From Flavobacteriaceae bacterium (lineage in GTDB: Bacteria > Bacteroidota > Bacteroidia > Flavobacteriales > Flavobacteriaceae), in assembly GCA_002691265.1 (NCBI GenBank), contig NZHJ01000008.1, positions 55,067 through 71,312 on the forward strand: 16,246 nt of DNA, written 5' to 3'. Position numbers and translations under genes: made by a program. Below, piece by piece: positions 14,103-16,246 of this stretch; within the stretch, counting starts at the first letter, position 1; each line of letters starts with the position of its first letter. Under the pieces are notes generated by a model. It had not been told where the DNA came from. It did no database searches and saw only the letters and a program-made list of their open reading frames with translations.

Positions 14103-16067
14103 TTAAATAATTATAAAATCTAAATGTTTTTTAACTAAATCTGCTTTTTTTACCTCAACAGCAATAGGATCTCCAAGCTGATATTTGTTTTTATTTTTCT
14201 TTCCTATTATTGATGCTTCTTCGCTATTATAATAATATTTATCATCTTTTATATCTTTAACATAAACCATTCCCTCACATTTACTTTCTTCTAATTCTAC
14301 ATATATTCCCCAATCTGATACTCCCGAAATTATTCCATTAAATGTTTCTCCAATTTTATTTTGCATATATTTTATTTGCATAAACTTTATCGACTCTCTC
14401 TCTGCTTTAACAGCAATGTTTTCTTGTTCAGAGCAATGAACCGCTTTTTTTTGCAGGTTTTTATCAATTCTTCCATATTTTTTATCAAGAATATCTTGTA
14501 ATAATCTGTGTACAAGTACATCGGGATATCTTCGAATTGGAGAAGTAAAATGTGTATAGTTTACAAAAGCTAATCCATAATGTCCAATATTATTTGTTGA
14601 GTACTCTGCCTTACTCATACTTCTTAAAGCCAAAGACTCAATTAAATTTTGTTCTTCTTTTCCACGAATATTATTAAGTAGCTGATTTAAAGATTTAGAT
14701 ATTCCTTTTGAACTTGTTAAATCTAGAGTATATCCAAAGCTTTTAACAATGTGTTTTAATGATTGTAATTTTTCATTATCAGGCAAATCATGAACTCTAT
14801 ATATATACTTTTGTTTTTTTATTTCTGTAAAGAGTTCAGCAACTTTTTTATTTGCTATTAACATAAACTCTTCAATTAATTTATTAGCATCTTTTGATTC
14901 TTTTAATAAAACACCTGTTGGATTTTTATTTTCATCTAACTTAAAATAAACCTCTTTTTTGTTAAAATTTATAGATCCTTTTAACTCTCTTTTTTTTCTT
15001 ACCTCTTTTGCTATTTTATCCATTATCAAAACAGCGTCTACTACTTGATCATCAACTTTATATTGTTTACCGGTTAAAGAATTTTTTTCGCTTATTATAT
15101 TTTGTTTTCTTTCTATAATTTCTTGCGCTTCTTGATATGAAAATCTATAATTACTGTTAATTATACTTCTTCCGAACCAATGTTCTATTATATTTCCTTT
15201 GCTATCAATTTTTACAGAAACCGAAAAAGTTAATTTTTCTTCATTTGGTCTCAATGAGCAAACTTTATTAGATAATTTTTCTGGTAACATTGGTATTACT
15301 CTGTCTACTAAATAAATTGAAGTTGCTCTGTTGTAAGCTTCCTTGTCAAGTAAACTTCCAGGGGTTACATAATGAGAAACGTCTGCTATATGAATACCTA
15401 TTTCGAAAGTTTCTTTATCAATTTTTTTGAATGACAGAGCATCATCAAAATCTTTAGCATCTGTAGGATCAATTGTAAAAGTTAAGGTATCTCTAAAATC
15501 TCTTCTTTTCTTTATCTCCTCAGTTGATATTGAATCGCTTATATTTTTTGTGAAGTCTAAAACTTCATTTGGGAAAGATATGTTAACATTATTTTGTGTT
15601 AATATAGAATCCATTTCGGTTTCATGATCACCTGGCTTACCCAAAACTTTTTCAATATTTCCGATTGGGGAAAGATCTTGTTTTTTCCAGTCTAATATTT
15701 TAACAAGTACTTTATCTCCATTTTCTGCATTATTTATATTAGTGCTCGGAATAAAAAAATCAGTGTGTACTTTTCTATCATCTAGTAATGCAAAAGCAAA
15801 GTTTTTATTTATTTGAATAATTCCAACATATTCTTTTTTATCACGCTTGATTAAACCTATAATATTAGCTAAATAAAATCCTTTTCTTTTTCTAGTTAAT
15901 ATTTCAAATTCAACAAAATCATTATGTAAATAATTAATGATTGGGGATTTTAGTTTTATAGTGTGATTTATTTTATCACACACAATAATAGGATCTTTTT
16001 TATTTGAGAAATCTATATAACCGTTGTAGTATTTACTACTACTTGTTTTTTTATTTTTTTTTCTCAT
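14103..16067 (-). CDS. rnr: ribonuclease R
   Basis: RNase R is a processive 3'-to-5' exoribonuclease that degrades structured RNA. From the ATG at 16067 the protein has 654 residues: a lysine-rich N-terminal tail (MRKKNKKTSSSK), cold-shock-like RNA-binding domains, and the RNB catalytic domain with metal-binding aspartates in TIDPTDAKDFDD (residues 198-209). The conserved SPIRRYPDVLVHRLL comes later, and the C-terminal S1 domain starts at GETFNGIISGVSDWGIYVEL. The upstream frame would allow a start at 16106, but the predicted -7 element at 16073-16080 lies inside that extension, so the shorter form is chosen. At 654 residues it is shorter than E. coli RNase R (813) and lacks a long N-terminal helix-turn-helix region. 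The gene is visibly AT-richer than the synthetase genes. Confidence 0.94.
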   Translation of the reverse strand: MRKKNKKTSSSKYYNGYIDFSNKKDPIIVCDKINHTIKLKSPIINYLHNDFVEFEILTRKRKGFYLANIIGLIKRDKKEYVGIIQINKNFAFALLDDRKVHTDFFIPSTNINNAENGDKVLVKILDWKKQDLSPIGNIEKVLGKPGDHETEMDSILTQNNVNISFPNEVLDFTKNISDSISTEEIKKRRDFRDTLTFTIDPTDAKDFDDALSFKKIDKETFEIGIHIADVSHYVTPGSLLDKEAYNRATSIYLVDRVIPMLPEKLSNKVCSLRPNEEKLTFSVSVKIDSKGNIIEHWFGRSIINSNYRFSYQEAQEIIERKQNIISEKNSLTGKQYKVDDQVVDAVLIMDKIAKEVRKKRELKGSINFNKKEVYFKLDENKNPTGVLLKESKDANKLIEEFMLIANKKVAELFTEIKKQKYIYRVHDLPDNEKLQSLKHIVKSFGYTLDLTSSKGISKSLNQLLNNIRGKEEQNLIESLALRSMSKAEYSTNNIGHYGLAFVNYTHFTSPIRRYPDVLVHRLLQDILDKKYGRIDKNLQKKAVHCSEQENIAVKAERESIKFMQIKYMQNKIGETFNGIISGVSDWGIYVELEESKCEGMVYVKDIKDDKYYYNSEEASIIGKKNKNKYQLGDPIAVEVKKADLVKKHLDFIII

Positions 16068-16072
16068 AACTA

Positions 16073-16106
16073 CAAAAGTAAGGCTATTAGTATTATTTAA
16101 TATCAA
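16073..16106 (-). promoter_or_regulatory. predicted rnr promoter (TTG-N23-TACTTTTG)
   Basis: The minus strand TTG (16106-16104) is followed after 23 nt by TACTTTTG (16080-16073), matching the Bacteroidota -33/-7 elements. The start codon begins 6 nt past the -7 element, so transcription would begin at or within 1-2 nt of the ATG, giving a leaderless or near-leaderless mRNA. The promoter would drive rnr, the GIN gene and the exporter. Confidence 0.55.
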
Positions 16107-16246
16107 TTAGCTTTTTACTTATAAACACATAATAATAATAAAAATAAATTTTTAAAATAAATTTTATAGATATAATAGCTTGTTAGTTTATACAATAACT
16201 TTATTATTATAATTTGTTTTTATAATTATTAATAGTATATCAATAT
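16107..16246. other. very AT-rich region without a recognisable gene
   Basis: These last 140 bases are almost entirely A and T, with runs such as ataataataataaaaat. No coding frame, RNA gene or clear promoter motif beyond the rnr -33 element at its border is seen. It may be the upstream intergenic region of rnr and its unseen neighbour. Confidence 0.6.

Noticed and set aside
16068-16106. Longer N-terminus for RNase R (start at 16106)
   Set aside because: The extension overlaps a good TTG-N23-TACTTTTG promoter and encodes an unremarkable peptide; MRKKNKK is a natural lysine-rich start.
1-16246. Mobile elements, CRISPR arrays, toxin-antitoxin or defence genes
   Set aside because: No transposase, integrase, regularly spaced repeats, or defence-type domains were seen on either strand; all large frames are accounted for by housekeeping or envelope genes.

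Overview
The window looks like ordinary chromosomal DNA from a low-GC member of the Bacteroidota, most likely a marine-type flavobacterium. The reasons are the AT-rich sequence, the housekeeping set with flavobacterial-style proteins (a GIN-domain protein, an SPFH protein of the KQQ-type, a MltD-like transglycosylase next to pgk), the general lack of Shine-Dalgarno sequences, and repeated exact matches to the Bacteroidota -7 promoter element TAnnTTTG just ahead of genes. No mobile element, CRISPR array, prophage or defence system is visible.

Layout. 1-1707 (minus): pgk followed by the start of a MltD-like lytic transglycosylase that runs off the left edge. 1763-3698 (plus): DNA polymerase III delta' (holB) overlapping a diacylglycerol-kinase-family lipid kinase; pgk and holB are divergent with interleaved promoters. 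3690-6861 (minus): ybeY, mnmG (gidA) and a SAM methyltransferase. 6932-9430 (plus): gltX and an SPFH/band-7 membrane protein. 9434-11107 (minus): glnS. 11155-11635 (plus): folB and tRNA-Cys(GCA), closed by a bidirectional terminator. 11692-12727 (minus): two paralogous NTF2/SnoaL-like lipoproteins. 12796-16067 (minus): rnr (RNase R), a secreted GIN-domain (DUF2807) protein and a LysE/RhtB-type exporter, nearly without gaps. 16107-16246 is a very AT-rich upstream region without a gene.

The most notable signal is not a gene. Two exact copies of the 16-bp ParB-binding centromere site parS (TGTTCCACGTGAAACA), in opposite orientation, lie at the two ends of mnmG. One is in the leader between ybeY and mnmG. 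The other covers the start codon and first codons of the methyltransferase, so the centromere is translated as its N-terminus MFHVEQ. This implies that the window is in the origin-proximal part of the chromosome and that ParB loads over a translation operon. A second hidden element is a factor-independent terminator for the SPFH gene, written inside the 3' coding end of the opposing glnS gene.

Functionally the genes are translation (gltX, glnS, tRNA-Cys, mnmG, ybeY, rnr), replication (holB), segregation (parS), central metabolism (pgk, folB), and envelope or export (mltD-like, SPFH, lipoproteins, GIN protein, LysE-type exporter, lipid kinase). I see no clear new multi-gene system. The findings are mainly about overlapping information (centromere, terminator and promoter sharing bases with genes) and unusual family members.
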